Shown one piece after another: positions 1 through 6,984 of a stretch of DNA of 64,000 nucleotides. The notes beneath the pieces were generated by a model. The model did no database searches, was not told the origin of the DNA, and saw nothing but the letters and a program-made list of their open reading frames with translations. The position numbers and the translations under genes were made by a program. The stretch lies in NCBI RefSeq assembly GCF_002797355.1, contig NZ_KZ454939.1, positions 559,828 through 623,827 of the forward strand, in the 5' to 3' direction. The stretch's first letter is position 1. Each line of letters opens with the position of its first letter. The stretch is from Bacillus xiapuensis (lineage in GTDB: Bacteria; Bacillota; Bacilli; Bacillales; Domibacillaceae).

Positions 1-407
1 CCTCTGCCATTACGGAAATATTCTTCTGTAAAAGGAACACATCTTAGCAAGTAGTGCAAATAGCGCGAGTTTTCATTTGTAATTGGTTTTAATACTATAT
101 TAATTAAGGATACTGAACCATCAAGAGGAGAGATCCCGCTTGAACCTTTTCTGTCTGATCTGCTGTTAATTACAAAATCACCAGCTTTTACGAGCTTTCG
201 ATTATCACCGTTATCCGTTTTTATAGCAGTTTCAAGCTGAGGTACAATACCGGCTTTACTTACCGACAGAGGTGCATAGTCCTTATCAGATACTTTTAAT
301 TTTCTTTCAATAAAGAGTTCACGAACTTTGCGAGTCTCCCATTGAAAAGGTATTTTGTCAATCCACAAGGCTCTTGTGTCTTTATATTTTTCATAAGGTC
401 TTAACAT
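1..407 (-). CDS. hsdS: Type I restriction enzyme specificity subunit HsdS, N-terminal part
   Basis: The reading frame begins with ATG at 405-407 on the minus strand and stays open to the window edge, so only about the first 135 residues are present. It reads as the first target-recognition half of an S subunit: an early WxxxKIPxxWE-like segment (WIDKIPFQWETRKV), then a region with AGDFVINSRSDRKGSSGI and LRCVPFTEEYFRNG, typical of HsdS chains. HsdS provides DNA sequence recognition for the M2S methyltransferase and the R2M2S nuclease. The start overlaps the hsdM stop by one base (TAATG) and has a strong GGAGGAGGTG ribosome site inside the hsdM end, so the two are translationally coupled. hsdR is not in the window. 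Confidence 0.88.
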   Translation of the reverse strand, partial: MLRPYEKYKDTRALWIDKIPFQWETRKVRELFIERKLKVSDKDYAPLSVSKAGIVPQLETAIKTDNGDNRKLVKAGDFVINSRSDRKGSSGISPLDGSVSLINIVLKPITNENSRYLHYLLRCVPFTEEYFRNGR

Positions 408-2485
408 TAATGATCACCTCCTCCAGTTAGTTGGACAATTGATGCCAAAAGCCCATCTGTGTCAGCTTCTATTTTTTTTATGTCTGTAATAATATCTGCC
501 GCTTCTCGCAATTCAATTGGTTTGTAAAAATATTTTGTGAAGCTGAGTTCATATCCTAGAGTTATGGAGTTTTCATCTATCCATGCGTCTGGGACATACG
601 GTAAAATTTCATTATTAAAGAACGCTTCAATGCCTCCCTCATAAGTATAGGGAATCTGCTCATTATCTTTTAAATCTTTATCAGGCTCATAACCACCTTT
701 ATTACTTTTAACTGGCTCAGCTTGCTCGTCAACTGTAGTGAAGTAATTACGTATAGTCTTAATCCTCTTTGCAGTTAGTTTAATTTTACTTCCTTTTGCA
801 GCGTCCTCTACGTCGGCAATAAAGGTATTATAATCTAATAAAGGTTCAGTACCCACCAATTCCTTAACTTTGCACATCAAACAGTATAACGGCTCATCTT
901 TCGCTTCTTGCTTTAATAATTCAAGACTATCTTCTGAGATTTCCACACGCAAACGAAGTGGACGAAGAATATCTACTGAGTAATAAGCAAATTCCTCATT
1001 ATCAAAAACTTTGCTATATGTCTCATCAGCTTCTGTAAAAGCAAGGTATAATGATATGATTTGGTTTCGAATCTCTGGAGTTAGTTCACTATTTTTATCA
1101 CCAATACTTTTTCTTAATGGAGACTTTAAGGAAGTGGCATCAATCAATTGAACTTTGCCTTTACGTTCGTTTGCCTTATTATTTGTGACAACCCAAAGGA
1201 ATGTACCGATACCAGTATTGTAAAACATATTTTCAGGCAGAGCTACAATTGCTTCTAACATGTCATTTTCAATAATGTAGCGACGAAGATTACTTGGTCC
1301 ACTGCCCGCTTTCCCTGTAAAGAGGGATGAACCATTGTGTACTTCAACAATACGACTACCAAATTCGGTAGTAGTTTTCATTTTGCTTATATTATTTGCA
1401 AGAAATAACATCTGAGGATCACCGATATCAGGTAATAAGGAATAGTTAGAATTACCATCATAATTAATAATAAAGCGAGGGTCGGTGATATCATCCTTTT
1501 TAATGTCTCCCCATGCTTTAAGCTCAGCTTTCCATGATGTTCCAAATGGAGGATTTGAAAGCATAAAATCAAATTCTTCACGAGGAAAACCGTCATTTGA
1601 TATTGTTGAGCCAAAATAAATATTATCAGCCTGAGTACCTTCACCTTTCACTAGCATATCTGCGCAAGCAATCGCATAGGTTTCGTCAGCATTTTCCTGA
1701 CCAAATAACTTTATAGAAACCTTTTTTCCGGCTTCCTCAGCTAGTTCATGTATACGCTGTTCACCTACCGTTAGCATGCCGCCAGTACCGCAGGCACCAT
1801 CATAAATACGATAAGTTGTACTCTGAATCTGATCCTGAACAGGAACAAACGCGATATCTGCCATTAATTCAACAATATCTCTAGGGGTAAAATGACGTCC
1901 TGCATCTGTTATATTTGTTTCTTCATTAAACATACGGATAACTTCTTCAAAAAGGGTACCCATCGTATGATTATCGAGGGCAGGCAAGCGCACACTCCCA
2001 TCGTCGTTTAGAACAGGTTGATTGCTAAGGTTAATCCTCGGATCAACAAACTTCTCAATCAGGAGCCCTAGTCGATCTTGCTCTGATAACCTATTAATTT
2101 GATTTCTAAAATGAAATTTATCAATGATTTCCTGTACATTTTTTGAAAAGCCATCTAAATAATTGATGAAGTCATTTTTTAATTGCTGTTGGTTAGTACG
2201 AGACTTCAAGTCTTTCAAAGTAAATTCAGATTTATTACAGAAAGCTTGCCCAGCTACTCTGCACAAAACAGGGTCGATATCTACTATACTGCCTTTCGAT
2301 TCCATCTTTTTTTTCATCGCTATTACTGCATCATGTTTAGGTTCAAGTACGGCATCAAATCGGCGAATAACTAACATTGGTAAAATAATTTTTCGATAAT
2401 CACCTACATCATATACATCCACTAGGCAGTCATTAGCGATACCCCATATAAATGATTTCAATGAATTATAAGTTTGTTGGTCCAT
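407..2485 (-). CDS. hsdM: Type I restriction-modification N6-adenine methyltransferase HsdM
   Basis: This 692-residue protein has the standard HsdM plan: an N-terminal HsdM helical domain (residues about 1-160), then an N6-adenine methyltransferase core. The SAM-binding motif DGACGTGGML lies near residues 228-237 and the catalytic NPPF is near 311-314. The long C-terminal region (about 500-692) is the part that packs on HsdS. It transfers a methyl group from SAM to adenine in the site chosen by HsdS. The start is set by AAGGAGATTAGATATA before ATG. It follows the small XRE gene at 2534-2755 with a 48-bp gap and overlaps hsdS, giving an XRE-hsdM-hsdS operon. No damage is visible. Confidence 0.95.
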   Translation of the reverse strand: MDQQTYNSLKSFIWGIANDCLVDVYDVGDYRKIILPMLVIRRFDAVLEPKHDAVIAMKKKMESKGSIVDIDPVLCRVAGQAFCNKSEFTLKDLKSRTNQQQLKNDFINYLDGFSKNVQEIIDKFHFRNQINRLSEQDRLGLLIEKFVDPRINLSNQPVLNDDGSVRLPALDNHTMGTLFEEVIRMFNEETNITDAGRHFTPRDIVELMADIAFVPVQDQIQSTTYRIYDGACGTGGMLTVGEQRIHELAEEAGKKVSIKLFGQENADETYAIACADMLVKGEGTQADNIYFGSTISNDGFPREEFDFMLSNPPFGTSWKAELKAWGDIKKDDITDPRFIINYDGNSNYSLLPDIGDPQMLFLANNISKMKTTTEFGSRIVEVHNGSSLFTGKAGSGPSNLRRYIIENDMLEAIVALPENMFYNTGIGTFLWVVTNNKANERKGKVQLIDATSLKSPLRKSIGDKNSELTPEIRNQIISLYLAFTEADETYSKVFDNEEFAYYSVDILRPLRLRVEISEDSLELLKQEAKDEPLYCLMCKVKELVGTEPLLDYNTFIADVEDAAKGSKIKLTAKRIKTIRNYFTTVDEQAEPVKSNKGGYEPDKDLKDNEQIPYTYEGGIEAFFNNEILPYVPDAWIDENSITLGYELSFTKYFYKPIELREAADIITDIKKIEADTDGLLASIVQLTGGGDH

Positions 2486-2533
2486 TATATCTAATCTCCT
2501 TGTCTAAATCTCAAATTTTAATGTGTATTAATC

Positions 2534-2755
2534 TTAGTTTGTGGGAGATTCTTCATCTTCAACGACTTCCATAATATCTCCAATATCACATTCTAAAGCT
2601 GTACATATTTTCACGAGAATATCTGTACTGACATTTTCATTCTTACCAAGCTTGGCGAGTGTAGTTGTACTCAAGCCAGTTGCTGCTCGTAAATCCTTTT
2701 TCTTCATATCCTTATCTATTAGGAGTTTCCAAAGTTTCTTGTAACTGACTTCCAT
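2534..2755 (-). CDS. Small XRE-family helix-turn-helix regulator, probable controller of the hsd operon
   Basis: A 73-residue single-domain helix-turn-helix protein of the Cro/CI (XRE) type. The recognition region is LRAATGLSTTTLAKLGKNENV, followed by the ICTALECDIGDIMEVV helix usual in this family. Size and position directly ahead of hsdM suggest a controller (C-protein-like) that limits methyltransferase and specificity-subunit expression, which is an inference from context. The ATG is preceded by GAGAGGTG at good spacing. A TATGTAT-AA-ATACATA palindrome sits between its promoter and its start, consistent with autoregulation. The acidic tail EVVEDEESPTN is unremarkable. Confidence 0.85.
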   Translation of the reverse strand: MEVSYKKLWKLLIDKDMKKKDLRAATGLSTTTLAKLGKNENVSTDILVKICTALECDIGDIMEVVEDEESPTN

Positions 2756-2786
2756 TTACTTACACCTCTCATTCGTCAGTTTATGT

Positions 2787-2836
2787 TATGTATAAATACA
2801 TACTTAATATTATAGCATTTATTGCGTGAATAACAA
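2787..2836 (-). promoter_or_regulatory. Promoter and palindromic operator of the hsd operon
   Basis: On the minus strand a TTGTTA (2831-2836) and a TATAAT (2809-2814) are separated by 16 bp. Just downstream is a perfect 16-base palindrome with 7-base arms (2787-2802, TATGTAT-AA-ATACATA). The layout fits a promoter repressed by the XRE protein it transcribes. The promoter call rests on consensus match only. Confidence 0.55.
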
Positions 2837-2958
2837 TAATTATTATAGGAACGCAAAGAAAAAATCTGCAAAAGCGAATTATTAAAATAAAATTCCAAAT
2901 ACTAAAACCAAGGGATTTTTTTTGTGGATATTTTCTGTGAATTTTTATTAAAAAGGGA

Positions 2959-2987
2959 TTGACATTGATAAAAGTAGTAGATATAAT
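2959..2987 (+). promoter_or_regulatory. Consensus promoter of the repressor/ImmA operon
   Basis: TTGACA at 2959-2964 and TATAAT at 2982-2987 with a 17-bp spacer is a full consensus housekeeping promoter reading into the XRE gene at 3036. This is the expected constitutive lysogeny promoter. Confidence 0.8.
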
Positions 2988-2994
2988 ATCGTTA

Positions 2995-3024
2995 GGAATT
3001 AGCGAACAAGCTTATTTCCTACAA
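2995..3024 (+). promoter_or_regulatory. Imperfect palindromic operator, copy 1 (repressor or LexA site)
   Basis: The block AGCGAACAAGCTTATTTC plus CTACAA (3001-3024) matches a second block at 4199-4222 in 22 of 24 bases. With flanks (2995-3019) it forms an imperfect inverted repeat centred on GCGAACAAGC. It lies just downstream of the expected transcription start of the repressor operon. The inner 14 bases match the Bacillus LexA consensus CGAACRNRYGTTYG at 11 of 14 positions. Either XRE autorepression or SOS control would fit. Confidence 0.5.
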
Positions 3025-3035
3025 GGAGGATTATT

Positions 3036-3419
3036 ATGGATACACAATTTGGAGAATATGTAAAAGAAAAAAGGCTTGAAAAAGGCATTAACTTACGCAA
3101 GCTAGCCGAAATATTAGATATTGTTCCTGCTTACATGAGCGATATTGAAAAGGGTAGACGTTATCCGCCAGACAAGGAAAAGATCTATAAGATAGCCGAA
3201 GCATTAAGTCTTACCGAAATCGAAACGAACAAATTATTTGATTTAGCAGCTTTAGCGAAAGAGAACACGGTTTCTCCTGACTTACCAGAATATATAATGG
3301 GTAACGATACACTACGCGTTGCATTGCGTAAAGCACGTGATATCAATGCTGATGAAGACGATTGGTCGAAGGTTATAGAAATGTTAGAAGCTAAGGAAAA
3401 AGGAGATAAAAATCCGTGA
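3036..3419 (+). CDS. XRE-family phage repressor-like transcription regulator
   Basis: A 127-residue protein with an N-terminal helix-turn-helix (residues about 7-65: LRKLAEILDIVPAYMSDIEKG) and a C-terminal extension ending in a charged helix (WSKVIEMLEAKEKG). It is the probable lysogeny repressor. It shares an operon with an ImmA/IrrE metalloprotease whose GTG start overlaps its TGA stop. In ICEBs1-like and phi105-like elements this pairing means that the protease cleaves the repressor after DNA damage to induce the element. The ATG is preceded by CAAGGAGGATTATT. The assignment as the immunity repressor is inferred from family and position. Confidence 0.85.
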   Translation: MDTQFGEYVKEKRLEKGINLRKLAEILDIVPAYMSDIEKGRRYPPDKEKIYKIAEALSLTEIETNKLFDLAALAKENTVSPDLPEYIMGNDTLRVALRKARDINADEDDWSKVIEMLEAKEKGDKNP

Positions 3420-4138
3420 TCTATTATAAGTATTCGCCAACGCAATTAGAGCAAGAAGCTAATAAATTAAATCTGGAGTTTGATGCTGAAAGGTTGGTAA
3501 AACCTAAACCTATTGATGTATATGATTTGGTTGATTCAATCGGATGTACACCCGATTGGGTTTACCTCTCACCCGATGGTACTTATTTAGGGATGACTGC
3601 ATATAACGATGGCTATTGGTGGGCATGGCCAAGCGATCATTATGAAAAAGGAATGATGCCAACCAAAATACCAGTGTATGCTGGAACAATATTGATTGAT
3701 AGGACAATCTCGGAGGGAAATAACCCTGGAATTGAAAATTTCACAGTAGTCCATGAGTGTTTTCATCAACGGCTTCATAAGAAATGTTTCAATAACAGAG
3801 CAGCTAAATATCAGCACTTCTGCGAGAAGAAAGCTTTCCGTACAGAAACAGGAAACCGAAGGAATATGACAGCAATAGAAATTATTGAATATCAGGCAAA
3901 TTATTGTGCAGCAGCTTTTTTAATGCCTCAAGAGGCGGTTAATAATATTTTCAAAGAAAAATTAGGTTGTAGCACATTACCTGATAGACCTTTACCACTT
4001 AATTATAGAGTTAATGACATTATTAGTGAAATGGCAGGTTTGTTTAGCGTAAATTATACACCAATGAAATATAGACTACAGACATTGAACCTAGTTTCAC
4101 GTGACCCATGCTCAATTGAAGAATATTTTTGTTGTTAG
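3416..4138 (+). CDS. immA: ImmA/IrrE-family metallo-endopeptidase (anti-repressor protease)
   Basis: A 240-residue protein with the zinc protease motif HECFH at residues 113-117 and a downstream acidic helix (YQANYCAAAFLMP, around residue 160) that carries the usual third-ligand region of the ImmA/IrrE family. Members cleave an XRE repressor encoded next to them. GTG start at 3416 overlaps the repressor stop (GTGA) and follows AAGGAGATAAAAATCC, so the two proteins are made together. A hairpin terminator ends the operon at 4143-4179. The N-terminal half contains WVYLSPDGTYLGM and WAWPSDHYEKG, probably the substrate-binding part. No missing catalytic residue was noticed. Confidence 0.9.
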   Translation: MIYYKYSPTQLEQEANKLNLEFDAERLVKPKPIDVYDLVDSIGCTPDWVYLSPDGTYLGMTAYNDGYWWAWPSDHYEKGMMPTKIPVYAGTILIDRTISEGNNPGIENFTVVHECFHQRLHKKCFNNRAAKYQHFCEKKAFRTETGNRRNMTAIEIIEYQANYCAAAFLMPQEAVNNIFKEKLGCSTLPDRPLPLNYRVNDIISEMAGLFSVNYTPMKYRLQTLNLVSRDPCSIEEYFCC

Positions 4139-4142
4139 CACT

Positions 4143-4179
4143 GGAAATGTGCACTTTATTGTACATTTCCATTTTTTTT
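4143..4179 (+). terminator. Rho-independent terminator after immA
   Basis: GGAAATGT...ACATTTCC forms a stem at 4143-4170, followed by ATTTTTTTT. It separates the lysogeny operon from the next gene. Confidence 0.8.
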
Positions 4180-4191
4180 AACCATAGTGTA

Positions 4192-4222
4192 GTGAATAAG
4201 CGAACAAGCGTATTTACTACAA
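4192..4222 (+). promoter_or_regulatory. Imperfect palindromic operator, copy 2
   Basis: The second copy of the block described at 2995-3024, again about 20-40 bp before a start codon (4243). Its inverted-repeat arms are GTGAATAAGC and GCGTATTTAC around GAACAA. The core CGAACAAGCGTATT matches the Bacillus LexA consensus at 12 of 14 positions, better than copy 1. I see no convincing -35/-10 pair next to it. Confidence 0.5.
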
Positions 4223-4242
4223 AGGGAGAGGTGGAGATATTT

Positions 4243-4395
4243 ATGAATAAAAAACTAAAGTGTCCAGTTTGTGGTAAAAGAGCGTGTGACATCTCTGAGT
4301 TACCTAAAGAGAAAATCTACATTGAGTTGAAATGTCCTCACTGCAATAAGTTAGTGAAAATCCCTTGTGTTAAGTCCGCTGTTAAAACGGCTTAA
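4243..4395 (+). CDS. Small zinc-ribbon protein (50 aa)
   Basis: A 50-residue protein with two CPxC pairs (CPVCGKRACD near residue 6 and CPHCNKLVKIPC near residue 32), making one zinc ribbon. Such proteins recall phage Com-like or host Com-type zinc fingers, but I do not recognise a specific family and give no function. The start ATG at 4243 is chosen over upstream codons because AAAGGGAGAGGTGG lies just before it. It stands behind operator copy 2, so it may be expressed with induction of the element. Confidence 0.7.
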   Translation: MNKKLKCPVCGKRACDISELPKEKIYIELKCPHCNKLVKIPCVKSAVKTA

Positions 4396-4428
4396 ACATA
4401 TAAATTTCAATGTAAGGGGGTGAATAGC

Positions 4429-4572
4429 ATGGCAAAACATTCTTGTAAACAAACATCTAAATCTGTAGCTAGTAAGGCTTCTTCTCTATTAAGAGATGGA
4501 AGAACTAGCTCGAAGACAAAATCTGTAGCTGCTAGTGCATTGGCACAAACCAAACGTTATAAAAAGAAATAA
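4429..4572 (+). CDS. Small basic Ser/Ala/Lys-rich protein (47 aa), unknown function
   Basis: A 47-residue protein of very biased composition: Ser, Ala, Lys and Thr make up most of it. It contains an internal near-repeat (TSKSVASKASSLL and KTKSVAASALAQT) and a basic tail KRYKKK. ATG at 4429 has GTAAGGGGGTGAATAGC in front. It lies 33 bp after the zinc-ribbon gene and is probably co-transcribed. Similar small proteins occur in related Firmicute elements, as far as I recall, without known function. The basic, repetitive make-up suggests nucleic-acid binding, which is only a guess. Confidence 0.65.
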   Translation: MAKHSCKQTSKSVASKASSLLRDGRTSSKTKSVAASALAQTKRYKKK

Positions 4573-4591
4573 GAAACATACCGAGCAATGG

Positions 4592-4680
4592 AGCCGAGTG
4601 TGAGCTACCAAATGGCCGGATGATTTACGAAACGCAAATTCGTAATCATCCGGCCATTTGTGTTTCGTACACTCGGCTTT
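4592..4680 (+). terminator. Very long two-part hairpin ending in a T-tract
   Basis: An outer stem AGCCGAGTGT/ACACTCGGCT encloses an inner stem of about 22 bp (CAAATGGCCGGATGATT... paired with ...AATCATCCGGCCATTTG, one bulged base) and a short loop. The outer stem runs straight into CTTTTTATG. It works on paper as a strong terminator between the small-gene operon and the sigma-like gene, but it is far larger than a terminator needs to be. Confidence 0.75.
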
Positions 4681-4730
4681 TTATGTAGTTTTCATACTCG
4701 GCTCTTTTCATTTTTGAAAGGAGCCAGAAT

Positions 4731-5300
4731 ATGAAAATTAGAATTCAGCACGAAAATAAATCTACCTATTTGGAGGTACCAGACGAGGACTGCACTGTAA
4801 TGATCGATATGGACTATGAGGACAGGCTATCCTGTGCCGAAGATAAGGAAACGGTGACTCGACGGTCGCCACAGGAAATTATGGACGATCGTTTCAACAA
4901 GCCAGAGTACAATAATTGGCATAAACTTGATCGTCATTCAGCTGCTACTACCCCGCCTAAGAAGCTAAATGGAAAAAGGGGCTATTCAAAAGTTACTGAT
5001 GACAATGAAGGTAAAAACATAAAGGAAAATACGATTGAGTTATATCCTGATAACACCGATGAAGTGACTCGTGAGAAACAAGAAGAGTATGAATACCTCT
5101 GTGAAATTATCCGTAAGACCCTCAAGGAAAAACAAGCAGAGTTACTGATTGCTATATTCCTAGATGGTGTTTCTGTAACAGAGTATGCAGAGCGTGAGGG
5201 TGTTAGTAAAAGTGCCATTTCACACCGTTTAGATACAGCCAAGAAGAATTTCAAAAAAGTTTTTCCAGAATCCTCAACTTTCCCCTCTTGCCACGGCTAA
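4731..5300 (+). CDS. Sigma-70 region 4-like regulator (phage-encoded)
   Basis: A 189-residue protein. Residues about 120-180 hold a helix-turn-helix of the sigma region 4 type (LLIAIFLDGVSVTEYAEREG followed by VSKSAISHRLDTAKKNFKK). The N-terminal 110 residues are polar, contain MDYEDRLSC and EIMDDRFNKPEYNNWHKLDRH, and show no recognisable sigma region 2. It may therefore act as a region-4 activator or divergent sigma factor rather than a classical one. Start ATG at 4731 follows GAAAGGAGCCAGAAT. Its last codons contain copy 1 of the bipartite motif (5269-5310) that recurs before two other operons of this element. I infer that it controls those sites. No transmembrane segment. Confidence 0.75.
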   Translation: MKIRIQHENKSTYLEVPDEDCTVMIDMDYEDRLSCAEDKETVTRRSPQEIMDDRFNKPEYNNWHKLDRHSAATTPPKKLNGKRGYSKVTDDNEGKNIKENTIELYPDNTDEVTREKQEEYEYLCEIIRKTLKEKQAELLIAIFLDGVSVTEYAEREGVSKSAISHRLDTAKKNFKKVFPESSTFPSCHG

Positions 5301-5310
5301 TAGATAGAGG
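5269..5310 (+). promoter_or_regulatory. Bipartite motif copy 1: candidate element-specific promoter
   Basis: AATCCTCAAC (5269-5278), 16 bp, then GGCTAATAGATAG (5295-5307). It overlaps the 3' end of the sigma-like gene and precedes the replication operon starting at 5348. The same two halves at the same distance occur at 11784 and 42969. The second half resembles a -10 region in position; the first sits where a -35 would. It is not a housekeeping promoter. Confidence 0.6.
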
Positions 5311-5347
5311 GCAGCACATAAACGCTCTCAAGAAAGAGGTGAAGAAC

Positions 5348-5566
5348 ATGAAACACAACTTGAAAATCAGTGTTTCAAAAACTCCACAGTCTGGCGGGAT
5401 TGTTTCCTGTCGTAATGTCACTATAAGGGAGCGTCTCCTTCGTTTCTTACTTGGTGATAAGCAGAAACTGACTATTCTTGTTCCGGGTGACACCGTACAG
5501 GAACTTGCCATCAGTGAGATTAAGGAGGGAGGATTAGACCATGAGCAAAATCAAACTACTTCTTGA
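5348..5566 (+). CDS. Hypothetical phage protein (72 aa), first gene of replication operon
   Basis: A 72-residue protein starting at ATG 5348 behind AAGAAAGAGGTGAAGAAC. The upstream in-frame ATG at 5288 is rejected because it lies inside the sigma-like gene without a ribosome site. A central basic stretch (NVTIRERLLRFLLGDKQKLTILVPGD) and the phrase VQELAISEIKEGG recall other small early proteins of Firmicute prophages. No function recognised. Its end overlaps the next start by 26 bases, so translation is coupled. Confidence 0.6.
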   Translation: MKHNLKISVSKTPQSGGIVSCRNVTIRERLLRFLLGDKQKLTILVPGDTVQELAISEIKEGGLDHEQNQTTS

Positions 5567-5843
5567 TGTGGTTGCTGATATGCGTTCTTTGGCAGACAGC
5601 ATACAAGCGGTTGCTGATGCAATGGAGGGCAATGAACCTGTCGAAGAAAAAGAACCTGCGCCAAAGAAAAAGGAGATCACTCTGGAGGAAGTAAGAGCAA
5701 AACTTGCTGAAAAGAGTCAAGCTGGTCTTACTGCCCAAGTAAGAGAAATCATCCAAAAATACGGTGGCTCTAAATTAAGCGAAGTTGACCCAAAACATTA
5801 TGCAGATATGCTGAAAGATGCGGAGGTACTAGGCAATGAGTAA
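5541..5843 (+). CDS. Hypothetical early phage protein (100 aa)
   Basis: Residues 1-30 are a helical segment (LLLDVVADMRSLADSIQAVADAM), followed by an acidic and lysine-rich linker (EPVEEKEPAPKKK), and then a small C-terminal domain (ITLEEVRAKLAEKS...YGGSKLSEVDPKHYADMLKDAE). The C-terminal part resembles the short Rho-N/SAP-like modules found in phage replication proteins. I do not recognise the family with certainty. It overlaps both neighbours and belongs to the replication operon. Confidence 0.6.
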   Translation: MSKIKLLLDVVADMRSLADSIQAVADAMEGNEPVEEKEPAPKKKEITLEEVRAKLAEKSQAGLTAQVREIIQKYGGSKLSEVDPKHYADMLKDAEVLGNE

Positions 5844-6984
5844 TCACGCAGTACTTTCCGCATCGGGGTCCCATAGGTGGCTGAATTGCCTACCATCTGC
5901 AAGATTGGAACTGGAATTTGAAAATAGCGAATCCAATGCAGCCGCCGAAGGTACCGCCGCCCACGCTCTCTGTGAACATAAACTTAAAAAAGCACTTCAT
6001 ATGAGAAGTAAGCGTCCTATCTCAACTTATAACACGGATGAGATGGAAGAACACAGTGATGCTTATGTGGAATTTGTAATGGAGCAGCTTGAACTAGCGA
6101 GGCAAAGCTGTACAGACCCATTAATACTTATTGAGCAACGTCTAGATTTTTCCTGCTATGTGCCACAGGGATTCGGAACCGGTGACTGCATCATCATTGG
6201 CGATAAAAAGCTTCATATTATCGATTTTAAGTATGGCATGGGTGTGTTAGTAGATGCAGTGGAAAACCCACAGATGAAATTGTATGCTCTTGGTGCTTTG
6301 GAAATCTACGATAGCTTGTATGACATCGAGGAGGTTTCTATGACCATCTTCCAGCCACGCAGGGATAATGTCAGCACATGGACAATCCCGGTAAAGGAAT
6401 TAAAAGATTGGGCAGAAAATGAACTGAAACCAAAGGCGAAGAAGGCTTATGAAGGCGAAGGCGAATACCTTCCAGGTGAATGGTGTACATTCTGTCGAGC
6501 AGCTGTTAAATGTCGTGCAAGGGCTGAAGAGAAACTGAAACTAGCACAAATGGAGTTTAAATTGCCACCCCTGCTTACGGACTCTGAAATTGAAGAAGTT
6601 CTTTCTAAACTGTCAGACCTTACAAAGTGGTCAAATGAAATCATGGCCTATGCCACGGATGCGGCTGTTAATCACGGTAAAGAGTGGCACGGTTTTAAGG
6701 TAGTCGAGGGCAGATCTGTTCGCAAATATAAGGATGAAGAGGCTGTGGCTGAAGTAGCCAAGGCTAATGGTTATAAGGATATCTACCGTCACAGCCTTAT
6801 TACCTTAACGGAAATGAAGAAACTGATGGGCAAAAAGAAATTTGAAGAAATCCTCGGTGGTCTCATACATAAACCACCAGGCAAGCCGACGCTGGTTCCA
6901 CTTTCGGATAAGCGGCCAGCTATGAATATATCAAACGTAAAAAACGAATTTAACGAAATAACGGAGGAATTGGAATATGAATAA
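5836..6984 (+). CDS. DUF2800 family protein, Cas4/RecB-like PD-(D/E)XK nuclease fold
   Basis: A 382-residue DUF2800 protein. It has AAEGTAAHALCEHKL near residue 36, the nuclease core HIIDFKYGMGVLVDA with QMKLYALGAL around 130-160, and a cysteine group EWCTFCRAAVKCRARAEEKL near 215-230 that resembles the Fe-S ligand region of Cas4/AddB-type nucleases. The family is standard in Firmicute phage replication modules beside DUF2815 and a family A polymerase, and probably processes DNA ends in recombination-dependent replication. That role is inferred. It overlaps its upstream and downstream neighbours by 8 bases each. Confidence 0.85.
   Translation: MSNHAVLSASGSHRWLNCLPSARLELEFENSESNAAAEGTAAHALCEHKLKKALHMRSKRPISTYNTDEMEEHSDAYVEFVMEQLELARQSCTDPLILIEQRLDFSCYVPQGFGTGDCIIIGDKKLHIIDFKYGMGVLVDAVENPQMKLYALGALEIYDSLYDIEEVSMTIFQPRRDNVSTWTIPVKELKDWAENELKPKAKKAYEGEGEYLPGEWCTFCRAAVKCRARAEEKLKLAQMEFKLPPLLTDSEIEEVLSKLSDLTKWSNEIMAYATDAAVNHGKEWHGFKVVEGRSVRKYKDEEAVAEVAKANGYKDIYRHSLITLTEMKKLMGKKKFEEILGGLIHKPPGKPTLVPLSDKRPAMNISNVKNEFNEITEELEYE

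Noticed and set aside
1387-1644. Minus-strand frame of 85 codons within hsdM
   Set aside because: A shadow in another frame of hsdM, no ribosome site.
2760-3030. Left attachment site shared with 46880-47000
   Set aside because: No repeat longer than chance was found by eye between the two flanks, so no att call is made.
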